In this document: positions 17,949 through 26,442 of the stretch, in pieces | Position numbering within the stretch: position 1 is the stretch's first letter | Layout: each line of letters begins with the position of its first letter | Source: Stenotrophomonas sp. SAU14A_NAIMI4_5 | Lineage (GTDB): Bacteria > Pseudomonadota > Gammaproteobacteria > Xanthomonadales > Xanthomonadaceae | Assembly: GCF_003086795.1 (NCBI RefSeq) | Contig: NZ_CP026003.1 | Span: 3,212,579-3,276,578 of the forward strand | Direction: 5' to 3' | DNA: 64,000 nucleotides | Notes under the pieces: generated by a model | Database searches by the model: none | What the model was told of the DNA's origin: nothing | Seen by the model: the letters and a program-made list of their open reading frames with translations, nothing else | Position numbers and translations under genes: made by a program

Positions 17949-18006
17949 GAAGCCCCGCCGGGGCGGGGCTTCGGGGGGAGTGACAGGGCCGCCCGGGGGG
18001 CGGCCG
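17949..18006. terminator. Two GC-rich hairpins downstream of degP
   Basis: Palindromes GAAGCCCCGCC/GGCGGGGCTTC near 17949-17974 and GGCCGCCC/GGGCGGCC near 17988-18006 lie just past the degP stop on the minus strand. Neither has a T-run, so termination would be weak or Rho-assisted. Confidence 0.45.
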
Positions 18007-18014
18007 TGAAGGCC

Positions 18015-19550
18015 TTACTGGCCGGCCTTGACCGCCACGAAGGCGCTGTTGCCGCTGCTGGCACGGACCAGCAGCAGGACCACATCGCCCTTCTTGTAGG
18101 GCGACAGCGCGCGGTTGAGCGCATCGACACTGCCGACCGGGGTGTTGCCGACGCGCAGGACGACCATGCCCGGGGCCAGGCCGGCGTCACGGGCACCCTC
18201 GCCCTTGACCCCGGTGATGCGCACGCCCTCGCCCGATTCCAGGCCCAGCTGCTTGCGCTGCACCGCGTTGAGCTCGGTCACGTCCAGGCCCAGCAGGGCA
18301 TTGGCACCGGACTGCGGCGCGGCGTCGGCATTGGCAGCAGCCGGGCCGCGGGCGTTGTCCTGGCCGTCATCGGTCAGGGCGGTCAGGGTGGCGCTGAGCT
18401 CACGCGGCTTGCCATCGCGGTAGACCACCAGGCTCACCTTGCTGCCCGGGGCCATCGCGCCGATCAGCGGCGGCAGGTCGGACCAGGTGTTGACCGTGCT
18501 GCCGTTGACCGAGCGGATGACATCGCCCAGCTGCACGCCGGCCTTGGCCGCGGCACTGCCGGGCACGATCTGGTTGACCAGCGCGCCACGGCTGTCCGGC
18601 AGACCCAGGCCCTGCGCCTTCAGCGAATCGATCGGTTCGACCACCGCGCCCAGCTGGCCACGGGTGACCTTGCCGCTCTTCTTGATCTGCTCGACCGCGC
18701 TCATCGCCAGGTCGATCGGGATCGCGAAGCTGATGCCCATGTAGCCGCCGGAGGCGGAGAAGATCTGCGAGTTGATGCCGACCACTTCACCGCGGGTGTT
18801 CAGCAGCGGGCCACCGGAGTTGCCCTGGTTGATCGCCACGTCGGTCTGGATGAAGGGCACATAGCGCTGGTCCGGACCGCCGGTGCTGCGGCCGACGGCA
18901 CTGACCACGCCGGCGGTGACCGAATGGTCGAGGCCGAACGGCGAGCCGATCGCGACAACCCACTGGCCCGGCTTGAGGGTGTTGGAATCGCCCACGCGCA
19001 CGGTCGGCAGGTTCTTGCCGTCGATCTTCAGCAGGGCCACGTCGTACTGCTGGTCGCTGCCGACAACCTTGGCGGTGAACTCGCGGCTGTCACCCAGCTT
19101 CACCTTCACCTCGCTGGCGTCGGCCACCACGTGGTAGTTGGTCAGCACGTAGCCGTCGGGCGAGATGATGAAGCCCGAGCCCATGCCCCGGCCCTTGATG
19201 CTGGGGCCGCCGTCCTGGCCACCCTGGCCCTGCCCCGGCATCGGGAAGTCAGGGCCGAAGAAGCGGCGGAAGAACTCCGGCATGTCGTCGTCGCCCATCG
19301 GGCCGCGCGACGCCTGGCGGTTGTTGCGCACGATGGTGACGTCGACGTTGACCACGCCGGGGCCGACCTGTTCGACCAGGTTGGTGAAATCAGGCAGGCC
19401 GCTGACCAGCGGTTGCGCCGGGGCACGCGGCGCGGCGGCGGCGGCCGGGGCCGCCTGCGGTGCGGTCGGCGCGGCGGGCTGGGCACAGGCCACCAGCGGC
19501 AGGGTCAGGGCGAGCAGGCCCATGGCCTGCGTGCGGAGTCGGTGAGTCAT
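18015..19550 (-). CDS. degP: Do-family periplasmic serine endoprotease (DegP/MucD-like)
   Basis: 511 residues. The trypsin-like domain has the triad in TNYHVVAD (His), YDVALLKID (Asp) and GNSGGPLL (Ser), followed by two PDZ domains. It degrades or refolds misfolded envelope proteins. The start at 19550 has GGAGG about 10 nt upstream. The signal peptide ends LPLVACAQP, which fits a lipobox (L-V-A-C), so this copy may be a lipoprotein rather than a soluble periplasmic protein; the next residues (AQPAAP) form a Pro/Ala linker. Third gene of the rpoE-rseA-degP set, equivalent to algU-mucA-mucD in Pseudomonas. Confidence 0.93.
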   Translation of the reverse strand: MTHRLRTQAMGLLALTLPLVACAQPAAPTAPQAAPAAAAAPRAPAQPLVSGLPDFTNLVEQVGPGVVNVDVTIVRNNRQASRGPMGDDDMPEFFRRFFGPDFPMPGQGQGGQDGGPSIKGRGMGSGFIISPDGYVLTNYHVVADASEVKVKLGDSREFTAKVVGSDQQYDVALLKIDGKNLPTVRVGDSNTLKPGQWVVAIGSPFGLDHSVTAGVVSAVGRSTGGPDQRYVPFIQTDVAINQGNSGGPLLNTRGEVVGINSQIFSASGGYMGISFAIPIDLAMSAVEQIKKSGKVTRGQLGAVVEPIDSLKAQGLGLPDSRGALVNQIVPGSAAAKAGVQLGDVIRSVNGSTVNTWSDLPPLIGAMAPGSKVSLVVYRDGKPRELSATLTALTDDGQDNARGPAAANADAAPQSGANALLGLDVTELNAVQRKQLGLESGEGVRITGVKGEGARDAGLAPGMVVLRVGNTPVGSVDALNRALSPYKKGDVVLLLVRASSGNSAFVAVKAGQ

Positions 19551-19625
19551 CGGACGGCAACCTCCGGATCGGATGGAGAGGGGGAAGGAGGGCCCCGCCA
19601 GTGGCGGGGCATGGGCCCGCACGTG

Positions 19626-20501
19626 TCAGTCGCGCGGGCGCTGCGGCGCTGGCAGTTCTTCCTGCAGGCGCGGTTCGAACGGGTAGAACGCGGCGCCACC
19701 GGACGAGGTCGGGAAGTTGGCGTTGAGCGCGCCGCCCCCGGCCGGGGCCAGGCTGGACTTCGGCCACGGCCGGGCCTGCAGGCTGCCGACATCGCCGAAG
19801 GGCAGGTGGCGGGTGCTGCTGGCCGGCACGCTGGGGCTCAGCGCCGGCTGCGCGGCGGCCACCGCACGCTGCGGTGCGTCGTCCCGCTGGGCCACGCGCG
19901 CGGCCTGCTGGCTGCGGGTGGCGCTGGCGCGGCGGGCGTCCTGGCGGCGGCTGGCGGCCATCGCCACGGCCGGGGCGGCGACCACGGCCATCGCAGCGGA
20001 GTCGGCCGAGGCTTCGGTCACCGCGGCCTGGTCGGGCGCAGGCGCCAGTTCGGCCTGGCTGGCCACCACCTGCGGCGGCAGGGTCTCGCCGGGACCGGCA
20101 TCCTTCAGCTTCTCGCCTCCCATGAACAAGGCCACGGCGGCCACCGAGGCGGCCAGTGCGGCACCGCCACCCCAGGCACGCCAACCGGTGCGGCGCACCT
20201 GGCGGCGCGGTTCGGCCTGCGGCGCCGATTCGGCAGCAATGGCGGCGGCGACGGCGGCACTGAACCCCGGCGGGGCCAGCAGCGACGCCTGGCCACGCAT
20301 CACGTCGCCGAGCAGCTGCCAGCGTTCCTGGCTGCCGGACAGTTCCGGGTCGTGTTCCATGCGGCGCAGCAGGAAGCGCGCCTCATCGGCACCAAGCTCG
20401 CCATCGACCAGGGCCGACAGCTGTTCGCTGTGGCGCTGGTCCAGGCGCTGCCCGGCGGGGGATTGGTGGTTCTGCGATTCGTTCAACGGACTGTGGGTCA
20501 T
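19626..20501 (-). CDS. rseA: Anti-sigma-E factor RseA
   Basis: 291 residues. The N-terminal cytoplasmic RseA domain (SEQLSALVDGELGADEARFLLRRM...RWQLLGDVMRG) wraps sigma-E. One membrane helix at about 110-125 (AALAASVAAVALFMGG) follows, then a long Ala/Pro/Gln-rich periplasmic part with low conservation. Regulated proteolysis of RseA releases sigma-E. The start overlaps the rpoE stop by 4 bp, which balances sigma and anti-sigma amounts. Identification rests on the N-terminal domain plus position directly after rpoE. Confidence 0.92.
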   Translation of the reverse strand: MTHSPLNESQNHQSPAGQRLDQRHSEQLSALVDGELGADEARFLLRRMEHDPELSGSQERWQLLGDVMRGQASLLAPPGFSAAVAAAIAAESAPQAEPRRQVRRTGWRAWGGGAALAASVAAVALFMGGEKLKDAGPGETLPPQVVASQAELAPAPDQAAVTEASADSAAMAVVAAPAVAMAASRRQDARRASATRSQQAARVAQRDDAPQRAVAAAQPALSPSVPASSTRHLPFGDVGSLQARPWPKSSLAPAGGGALNANFPTSSGGAAFYPFEPRLQEELPAPQRPRD

Positions 20502-21118
20502 ACGCGGCTCTTCTCGCGGGTGGCGCTGCCGATGTCCAGCAGCGGCCGGAGTTCAGTGTCGATCGCCTCGCGCGCCCGGAAGATCCGGGACCGCACGGTG
20601 CCGATCGGGCACCCCATCTTCTGCGCGATTTCCTCGTAACTCAGGCCTTCCACCTCGCGCAGGGTGATCGCCGACCGGAGCTCTTCCGGCAGCGCGTTGA
20701 CGGCCTTCATCACCGTCTGTTCCAGCTCCTGGCGCATCAACTCGCGTTCGGGCGTGTCGGTGTCGCGCAGGCGTGTCCCGGTATCGAACTGCTCGGCGTC
20801 GCCGATGTCGATGTCATCGGTCGGCGGGCGTCGGTTGTGTGAAGCCAGGTAGTTTTTGGCAGTGTTCACGGCGATCCGATGCAACCAGGTGGAGAACTGG
20901 GCATCGCCACGGAAACTTCCGATCGCGCGGTACGCGCGGATGAAAGTGTCCTGGGCGACGTCCTGACATTCGCTCCAGTCGGCGATGTAGCGACCGACCA
21001 GACCGACGACCCGGTGCTGGTACTTGCGTACCAGGACATCGAAGGCCGCGCTCTCGCCGCGCTGCACGCGCCGGACCAGTTCCAGATCCAGCTCCTGTGG
21101 TGTTTCAACATCGGCCAT
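20498..21118 (-). CDS. rpoE: RNA polymerase sigma-E factor RpoE
   Basis: 206-residue ECF sigma factor. Region 2 (FDVLVRKYQHRVVGLVGRYI...DVAQDTFIRAYRAIGSFRG) and region 4 (LPEELRSAITLREVEGLSYEEIAQKMG) are intact, in the RpoE/AlgU subgroup. The start at MADVETPQ gives the family length; the frame continues upstream into non-coding DNA. It directs RNA polymerase to envelope-stress promoters; a matching promoter lies just upstream, implying autoregulation. Confidence 0.96.
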   Translation of the reverse strand: MADVETPQELDLELVRRVQRGESAAFDVLVRKYQHRVVGLVGRYIADWSECQDVAQDTFIRAYRAIGSFRGDAQFSTWLHRIAVNTAKNYLASHNRRPPTDDIDIGDAEQFDTGTRLRDTDTPERELMRQELEQTVMKAVNALPEELRSAITLREVEGLSYEEIAQKMGCPIGTVRSRIFRAREAIDTELRPLLDIGSATREKSRV

Positions 21119-21158
21119 GAGGGGCCGCACTCCTGTCAGCCCAACCGACGTCGGGCAA

Positions 21159-21186
21159 TGAGACTGCCAATCCCGGGAAAAGTTCA
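21159..21186 (-). promoter_or_regulatory. Predicted sigma-E promoter of rpoE
   Basis: On the minus strand TGAACTT (core GAACTT, 21180-21185) is followed after 16 bp by TCTCA (21159-21163). The sigma-E consensus is GGAACTT-N16-TCTGA/TCAAA. The start point would fall near 21152, about 34 nt upstream of the rpoE ATG. Confidence 0.65.
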
Positions 21187-21353
21187 GTCGCCGATCACCT
21201 GGCGCCGCACCAGCTTTTAACCACCGTTCCGCTAGCGTCCCGGTCCGGGGCCATGGATCCGGGGTCGCCACACCCCAGCTATAGGGATTTGACGCGGGGG
21301 AAACAACCTCTGGATCATAGCCGCTTCTCCATACACAACCGGATGGAACGTTC

Positions 21354-23417
21354 ATGCTCTCAGGCTTCGATGGTCTCCGCTTCAGCCACTGGCACCCCGA
21401 GATCCGCGATGACGGCGTGGTCGTGTTGTCTTTGGATCGTCAGGACAGCAGTGTCAACGCGATGTCGCAGGACGTGCTGCTGGAGCTGGGCGACCTGCTC
21501 GAGCGCATCGCCCTGGACCCGCCCAAGGGCGTGGTCATCCAGTCGCTGAAGAAGGCCGGCTTCATCGCCGGGGCGGACCTGAAGGAGTTCCAGGAGTTCG
21601 ACCGCCGCGGCACCGTGAACGACGCGATCCGCCGTGGCCAGTCCACCTACCAGAAGCTGGCCGAGCTGCCCTGCCCCACCGTGGCGGCCATCCACGGCCA
21701 CTGCCTGGGCGGCGGCACCGAGCTGGCGCTGGCCTGCCGCTACCGCGTGGCCTCCAATGACAGCAGCACCCGCATCGGCCTGCCGGAGACCCAGCTGGGC
21801 ATCTTCCCGGGCTGGGGCGGCAGCGCGCGCCTGCCGCAGCTGGTGGGCGCGCCCGCGGCGATGGACATGATGCTGACCGGCCGCACCCTGTCGGCCTCGG
21901 CCGCCCGCGGCATCGGCCTGGTCGACAAGGTGGTGGCCCCGGCCGTGGTGCTCGATACCGCCGTGGCCCTGGCCCTGTCCGGCACCACCCGCCCGTTCAA
22001 GCAGCGCGCGACCGCCTGGGCCACCAACACCTGGCTGGCGCGCAAGCTGCTGGCCCCGCAGATGGTCAAGCAGGTCGCACGCAAGGCGAAGAAAGACCAG
22101 TACCCGGCGCCGTATGCGCTGATCAGCACCTGGCAGCGCACCGCCGGCAAGCCGGTGCAGGCGCGCCTGGACGCCGAGCGCCGCGCGGTGGTGAAGCTGG
22201 CCAGCACGCCGACCGCGCGCAACCTGATCCGCATCTTCTTCCTGACCGAACGCCTGAAGGGCCTGGGCGGCGGCGATTCCGGCATCCGCCACGTGCACGT
22301 GGTCGGCGCCGGCGTCATGGGTGGCGACATTGCCGCCTGGGCCGCCTACAAGGGCTTCGAAGTGACGCTGCAGGACCGTGAGCAGCGCTTCATCGACCCG
22401 GCCATGGAGCGCGCGCAGGCGCTGTTCGCCAAGAAAGTGCGCGACGAGAGCAAGCGCCCGGCGGTGGCCGCGCGCCTGCGTGCCGACCTGGAAGGCAACG
22501 GCGTGGCCGAGGCCGACCTGGTCATCGAAGCCATCATCGAGAACCCGGAGGCCAAGCGTGCGCTGTACCAGACGCTGGAACCGAAGATGAAGCTGGATGC
22601 GCTGTTGACCACCAACACCTCGTCGATTCCGCTGGTGGAGCTGCGCGACCACATCCAGCGCCCGGCCCAGTTCGCCGGCCTGCACTACTTCAACCCGGTC
22701 GCGCAGATGCCGCTGGTGGAAATCATCCACCACGACGGCATGGCACCGGAGACCGAACGCCGCCTGGCCGCGTTCTGCAAGGCGCTGGGCAAGTTCCCGG
22801 TGCCGGTGGCCGGCAGCCCGGGCTTCCTGGTCAACCGCGTGCTGTTCCCGTACATGCTGGAAGCGGCCACCGCGTATGCCGAAGGCATTCCGGGCCCGGT
22901 GATCGACAAGGCCGCGGTGAAGTTCGGCATGCCGATGGGCCCGATCGAACTGATCGACACGGTGGGCCTGGACGTGGCCGCCGGCGTGGGCAAGGAGCTG
23001 GCGCCATTCCTGGGCCTGCAGGTGCCCGAGGCACTGGCGACGGTGGACCCGGCCAAGCGCGGCAAGAAGGATGGCCAGGGCATCTACACCTGGGAAAACG
23101 GCCGGGCGAAGAAGCCGGACGTGGCCCGCGACTACCAGGCCCCGGCGGACCTGGAAGACCGCCTGATCCTGCCGCTGCTGAACGAGGCGGTGGCCTGCCT
23201 GCACGAAGGTGTGGTGGCCGATGCGGACCTGCTGGATGCGGGCGTGATCTTCGGTACGGGCTTTGCCCCGTTCCGTGGTGGTCCGATCCAGCACATCCGC
23301 GCGGTGGGTGCCGATGCGATCGTCGAGCGGTTGAAGGCGCTGCAGCAGCGCCACGGCGACCGTTTCGCCCCGCGCCCGGGCTGGGACAACCCGGTCCTGC
23401 GCGAACCCGTGGTGTGA
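21354..23417 (+). CDS. fadJ: Fatty-acid oxidation multifunctional protein, FadJ-like
   Basis: 687 residues fusing two enzymes. The N-terminal enoyl-CoA hydratase (crotonase) has the oxyanion motif GHCLGGGTELALACRYRVA and the acid/base region GIFPGWGGSARLP. The C-terminal 3-hydroxyacyl-CoA dehydrogenase starts with the NAD motif VVGAGVMGGDIAAWAA and carries the active-site region FAGLHYFNPV. It hydrates and oxidises acyl-CoA intermediates in beta-oxidation. No thiolase follows, so this is not the fadBA operon; it resembles stand-alone fadJ-type proteins of Xanthomonadaceae. Start by the ATG after GGAACG. Followed by a strong terminator. Confidence 0.9.
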   Translation: MLSGFDGLRFSHWHPEIRDDGVVVLSLDRQDSSVNAMSQDVLLELGDLLERIALDPPKGVVIQSLKKAGFIAGADLKEFQEFDRRGTVNDAIRRGQSTYQKLAELPCPTVAAIHGHCLGGGTELALACRYRVASNDSSTRIGLPETQLGIFPGWGGSARLPQLVGAPAAMDMMLTGRTLSASAARGIGLVDKVVAPAVVLDTAVALALSGTTRPFKQRATAWATNTWLARKLLAPQMVKQVARKAKKDQYPAPYALISTWQRTAGKPVQARLDAERRAVVKLASTPTARNLIRIFFLTERLKGLGGGDSGIRHVHVVGAGVMGGDIAAWAAYKGFEVTLQDREQRFIDPAMERAQALFAKKVRDESKRPAVAARLRADLEGNGVAEADLVIEAIIENPEAKRALYQTLEPKMKLDALLTTNTSSIPLVELRDHIQRPAQFAGLHYFNPVAQMPLVEIIHHDGMAPETERRLAAFCKALGKFPVPVAGSPGFLVNRVLFPYMLEAATAYAEGIPGPVIDKAAVKFGMPMGPIELIDTVGLDVAAGVGKELAPFLGLQVPEALATVDPAKRGKKDGQGIYTWENGRAKKPDVARDYQAPADLEDRLILPLLNEAVACLHEGVVADADLLDAGVIFGTGFAPFRGGPIQHIRAVGADAIVERLKALQQRHGDRFAPRPGWDNPVLREPVV

Positions 23418-23469
23418 GTGTGTCGGCCGGGCCTGCGGCCCGGCACCCGCTGGATCAACATCCAGAGCC

Positions 23470-23519
23470 AAAGCCAGAGCCGGAGCCGGAGCAACAGCCG
23501 GCTCTGGCTTTTCTGTTTG
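23470..23519 (+). terminator. Rho-independent terminator after fadJ
   Basis: Stem AAAGCCAGAGCCGG (23470-23483) pairs with CCGGCTCTGGCTTT (23498-23511), followed by TTTTCTGTTTGTT. Confidence 0.88.
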
Positions 23520-23525
23520 TTGGGC

Positions 23526-23623
23526 GGGGCGGTGTGGGCTTGCAGGACACGCCGTAAACCCGTCCATGGGGGCTCGTAGGCGCCATCCATGGCGCCTACG
23601 GTCCTGCAAGCCCACACCGCCCC
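23526..23623 (+). repeat. Nested palindrome, type B arms (copy 1)
   Basis: Perfect 23-bp arms (23526-23548, with GGGCTTGCAGGAC, and 23601-23623) enclose the shared core ACGCCGTAAACCC...TCCATGGGGGCTCG and an inner 12-bp-arm hairpin CGTAGGCGCCAT/ATGGCGCCTACG (23575-23600). It sits in the 524-bp gap before the pirin gene. Confidence 0.9.
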
Positions 23624-23941
23624 ACCCCCGACAGTTTCCCGGTGACGGTAGGTGAACTCCGATTTCGGCAGGTGTCGACCTTGGCTGCCGCAGTAGATCC
23701 ACGCCATGCGTGGATGCGAGCGAAGCGACCGGCGTTTGATTTTGATTTTCTTTTTTCTTTTCCGTGGCTGATGCGCCCGGCCAACCACAGCGCCAGTCGA
23801 CTAACAGTCGGCTCTACCGATCGACCAGCCACGAGGGGCTGCGCCGTTGGCTGGAACAACCTGTTACCCGCATGGGGCATGTGCCCACCACGACCGCATG
23901 CCATGCTGGCGCCCTTGATCCCTGCCAGCGAGAACGCCCGC
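23624..23941. other. Remainder of the fadJ-pirin gap
   Basis: Holds two GTAG REPs, one plus-strand at 23693-23717 (GTAGATCCACGCCATGCG) and one minus-strand at 23792-23817, separated by a T-rich stretch (TTTGATTTTGATTTTC, about 23738). I see no ORF with coding character or clear promoter; the pirin promoter should lie at its right end. Confidence 0.6.
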
Positions 23942-24805
23942 ATGACCACCATCATCGCCCCGCGCGTCCACGACATCGGCGGCCTGGAAGTACGCCGCGC
24001 CGTGCCCACCCTGCAGGCCCGCAGCATCGGCTCGTTCGTGTTCGTCGACCAGATGGGCCCGGCGATCATGCGCCCCGGCACCGCCATCGACGTGCGCCCG
24101 CACCCGCATATCGGCCTGGCCACCGTCACCTACCTCTGGTCCGGTGCCATCGGCCACCGCGACACGCTGGGCTCGGACCAGGTCATCCGCCCCGGTGACG
24201 TGAACTGGATGACCGCCGGCCGTGGCATCGCCCATTCCGAGCGCACGCCGCCGCCGGATCGCGACCACGACAACCCGATCCACGGCATGCAGACCTGGGT
24301 CGCGCTGCCGAAGTCGCACGAGGAGATCGAGCCGGCGTTCTACCACCATGCCGCTGCCACCCTGCCCGAGCAGCGCCGCAACGGCGCGTGGCTGCGTGTG
24401 ATCGCCGGCCGCGCCTATGGCGAGGAATCGCCGGTGAAGGTGTTCGCCGATACGCTCAACGTGGCCATCGACCTCGACCCGGATGCGGAGATCGATATCG
24501 ACAACGGCCATCGCGAACGCGCGTTGTACATCCTCGAGGGCCAGGCCCAGCTGGATGGCGTGGACATCCCGGCCCAGCACCTGGTCATTCCCGAAGCCGG
24601 CGCCATTGGCCGCCTGCGCGCGAAGACCCCGGTGAAAGCGATGCTGTTCGGTGGCGAGCCGCTCGATGGCCCGCGCCACCTGTGGTGGAACTTCGTGTCC
24701 AGCTCCAAGGAGCGCATCGAACAGGCCAAGCACGATTGGGAAGCCGGGCGCTTCGGCACCATCCCCGGCGACGACAAGGAATTCATTCCGCTGCCGCAGT
24801 ACTGA
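23942..24805 (+). CDS. Pirin family protein (copy 1)
   Basis: 287-residue double cupin. The N-terminal cupin has the metal-binding pattern PHPHIGLATVTYLWSG, then HRDTLGSDQVIRPGDVNWMTAGRGIAHSERT with its further His/Glu ligands; the C-terminal cupin starts about residue 170. Bacterial pirins bind Fe/Ni, and some have quercetinase activity or modulate pyruvate dehydrogenase and redox responses. Start chosen at MTTIIAPRVHDIGG; upstream in-frame sequence is repeat-derived. A second pirin lies 1.6 kb away on the other strand and is only distantly similar. Confidence 0.9.
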   Translation: MTTIIAPRVHDIGGLEVRRAVPTLQARSIGSFVFVDQMGPAIMRPGTAIDVRPHPHIGLATVTYLWSGAIGHRDTLGSDQVIRPGDVNWMTAGRGIAHSERTPPPDRDHDNPIHGMQTWVALPKSHEEIEPAFYHHAAATLPEQRRNGAWLRVIAGRAYGEESPVKVFADTLNVAIDLDPDAEIDIDNGHRERALYILEGQAQLDGVDIPAQHLVIPEAGAIGRLRAKTPVKAMLFGGEPLDGPRHLWWNFVSSSKERIEQAKHDWEAGRFGTIPGDDKEFIPLPQY

Positions 24806-24816
24806 GGCAGAAGGAA

Positions 24817-24837
24817 GTCGAGCGAGCTCGACTCTAC
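24817..24837 (-). repeat. GTAG REP element
   Basis: Palindrome GTCGAGCGAGCTCGACTCTAC; on the minus strand it begins GTAGAGTCGAG. It lies just after the first pirin gene. Confidence 0.7.
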
Positions 24838-24949
24838 GGCAGGGCCTCGGCACTGCCCGCCGCGGTCCACGCGCCTTATACGCGGCCATCACCTGCCGTG
24901 CACTCCACTGCGGCCGCACGCATCCGCGCGCCTTATTGGAGTGCAGGTC

Positions 24950-25655
24950 ATGGGCATGGGCAAACGTTTTGCCGCCGAGTTCCTCGGCACGTTCTGGCTG
25001 GTCCTGGGTGGCTGTGGCAGCGCGGTCCTGGCCGCGAAATTCGGCGGTGATGGCAACCCGCTGGGTATCGGCTTCCTTGGCGTGGCACTGGCCTTCGGCC
25101 TGACCGTGGTCACCGGCGCGTACGCGTTCGGCCACGTCTCGGGCGCGCACTTCAATCCGGCGGTCAGCGTTGGCCTGTGGGCCGGCGGCCGCTTCCCGGC
25201 CCGCGACCTGGTGCCGTAGCGCTGGCGGCCTGCTGGCCGGCTTCATCCTGCTGCAGATCGCCTCCGGTGCGCCTGGCTTTGCCATCGACGGCAGCCAGGC
25301 CGGGGCGTTCGCCAGCAACGGCTACGGTGCGCTGTCGCCGGGCGGCTACAGCGTAGCGGCCGCCTTCCTCTGCGAAGTCGTGCTCACTGCGGTGTTCCTG
25401 GTGGTCATCATGGGAGCGACCCACGGCAAGGCCCCGGCCGGTTTCGCGCCGCTGGCCATCGGCCTGGCCCTCACCCTGATCCACCTGATCAGCATCCCGG
25501 TCACCAACACCTCGGTAAACACGGCACGCTCCACCGCCGTCGCGTTCTTCGCCGGCAGTGGCGCGACCGGGCAGCTGTGGCTGTTCTGGGTCGCTCCGCT
25601 GCTGGGCGGCATGATCGGCGGAATGATCTACAAGTGGGTCGGCAGCGACCGCTGA
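24950..25655 (+). pseudogene. aqpZ: Aquaporin Z, frameshifted
   Basis: MIP-family water channel split in two frames. The first part (24950-25219) reads [21 protein letters not shown] and carries the first NPA loop ([18 protein letters not shown]), then stops at TAG 25217-25219. The rest resumes in another frame at about 25218 ([15 protein letters not shown]...) and runs to 25655 with the C-terminal helices. Aligned by eye with E. coli AqpZ, seven residues between helix 3 and its lead-in (like YVIAQVV) are replaced by 7 nt, suggesting a 14-nt deletion. The second channel motif is SVNTARS, so NPA has become NTA. GGAG lies 8 nt before the ATG. Probably non-functional unless the shift is a sequencing error. 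Confidence 0.85.
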
Positions 25656-25670
25656 ACACCCCCCCCCTCC

Positions 25671-25699
25671 ATCACGGCCGACACTCGGCCGTGATGGTT
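25671..25699. terminator. Hairpin after aqpZ
   Basis: CCATCACGGCCGA/TCGGCCGTGATGG, 13-bp stem with a 3-nt loop, no T-run. Possible weak terminator of the broken aqpZ. Confidence 0.5.
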
Positions 25700-25851
25700 A
25701 CGGTTGTAACCGCAATTTGTGCGATCGCTCACGTTCCGTTAAGGTCGGGATGACCGTCCGTACACCTGCGGACGGCTTGGCATCCGGGGATGGGATGCCA
25801 CCGCCACCGGCGCGCCGGTGGAGCCTTACGACACGCCACCTTGGGGGATGC

Positions 25852-26310
25852 ATGAAGTTCGCGCCTGTTGTGTTGTCGAGCCTGCTGTTTGCCGCGGCCC
25901 AGGCCGCCGCGCAGGCTCCGGCCGAGTGTCCGTCGCTGCCCGCCAGCAGCGGTCTGCAGTGGCAGGAGCAGGCACAAGCTGATTTCGTGGTGTGCCGGGC
26001 GGCCACCGCCGATGGCCGTGAAGTGCTGAGCCTGATGCTCAGCCAGCGCGATCCGGGCATTCCGCTCAGTCGTTCGCTGCGCCAGGAAAAGGGCAGCTTC
26101 GGCGGTGAATCGATGTACTGGTACCAGCCCGACCTGGGCGGCCAGCAGCCGCCGGGCTATGCCGAGCGGCGCATCAGCGTGATCAAGCTGGACAAGGGAC
26201 GCTACGCGCAGATCGCGCTGTATCCGGGCAGCACCCAGGAGCTGGGCAGCCTGCAGCAGCTGGCGCAGGGCATGAACCTGACGCCGTCGGCCGTGGCCGA
26301 CGGACGCTGA
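25852..26310 (+). CDS. Secreted hypothetical protein
   Basis: 152 residues. A signal peptide (MKFAPVVLSSLLFAAAQAAAQA) is followed by a mature domain with two Cys (AECPS, FVVCRA) likely forming a disulfide. It ends in a Lys/Tyr-containing beta-rich segment (ISVIKLDKGRYAQIALYPG). The start at 25852 follows TTGGGGGAT, a G-rich ribosome site. No family recognised; size and composition fit a small periplasmic protein. It is preceded by an AT-richer 100-bp stretch that probably holds its promoter. Confidence 0.75.
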   Translation: MKFAPVVLSSLLFAAAQAAAQAPAECPSLPASSGLQWQEQAQADFVVCRAATADGREVLSLMLSQRDPGIPLSRSLRQEKGSFGGESMYWYQPDLGGQQPPGYAERRISVIKLDKGRYAQIALYPGSTQELGSLQQLAQGMNLTPSAVADGR

Positions 26311-26362
26311 GCGGGCACGGGAATGACTGCCTGGCAGCATTCCCGCACTTCAACATTGATCG

Positions 26363-26439
26363 GTAGCGCCGGGCCATGCCCGGCGAACGGGTGCTTGCGC
26401 GCGACGCTGGGAAAGCCGCCGGGCATGGCCCGGCGCTAC
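26363..26439. repeat. SMAG REP dimer, inverted
   Basis: GTAGCGCCGGGCCATGCCCG on the plus strand (26363-26385) faces its mirror on the minus strand (26417-26439). The hairpins point inward and the GTAG ends outward. The same dimer type occurs at 43230-43298. Confidence 0.9.
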
Positions 26440-26442
26440 CCC

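Noticed and set aside
21360..23702. 780-aa open frame opposite fadJ
   Set aside because: Same reason: antisense of a clear multidomain enzyme, with no domain of its own.
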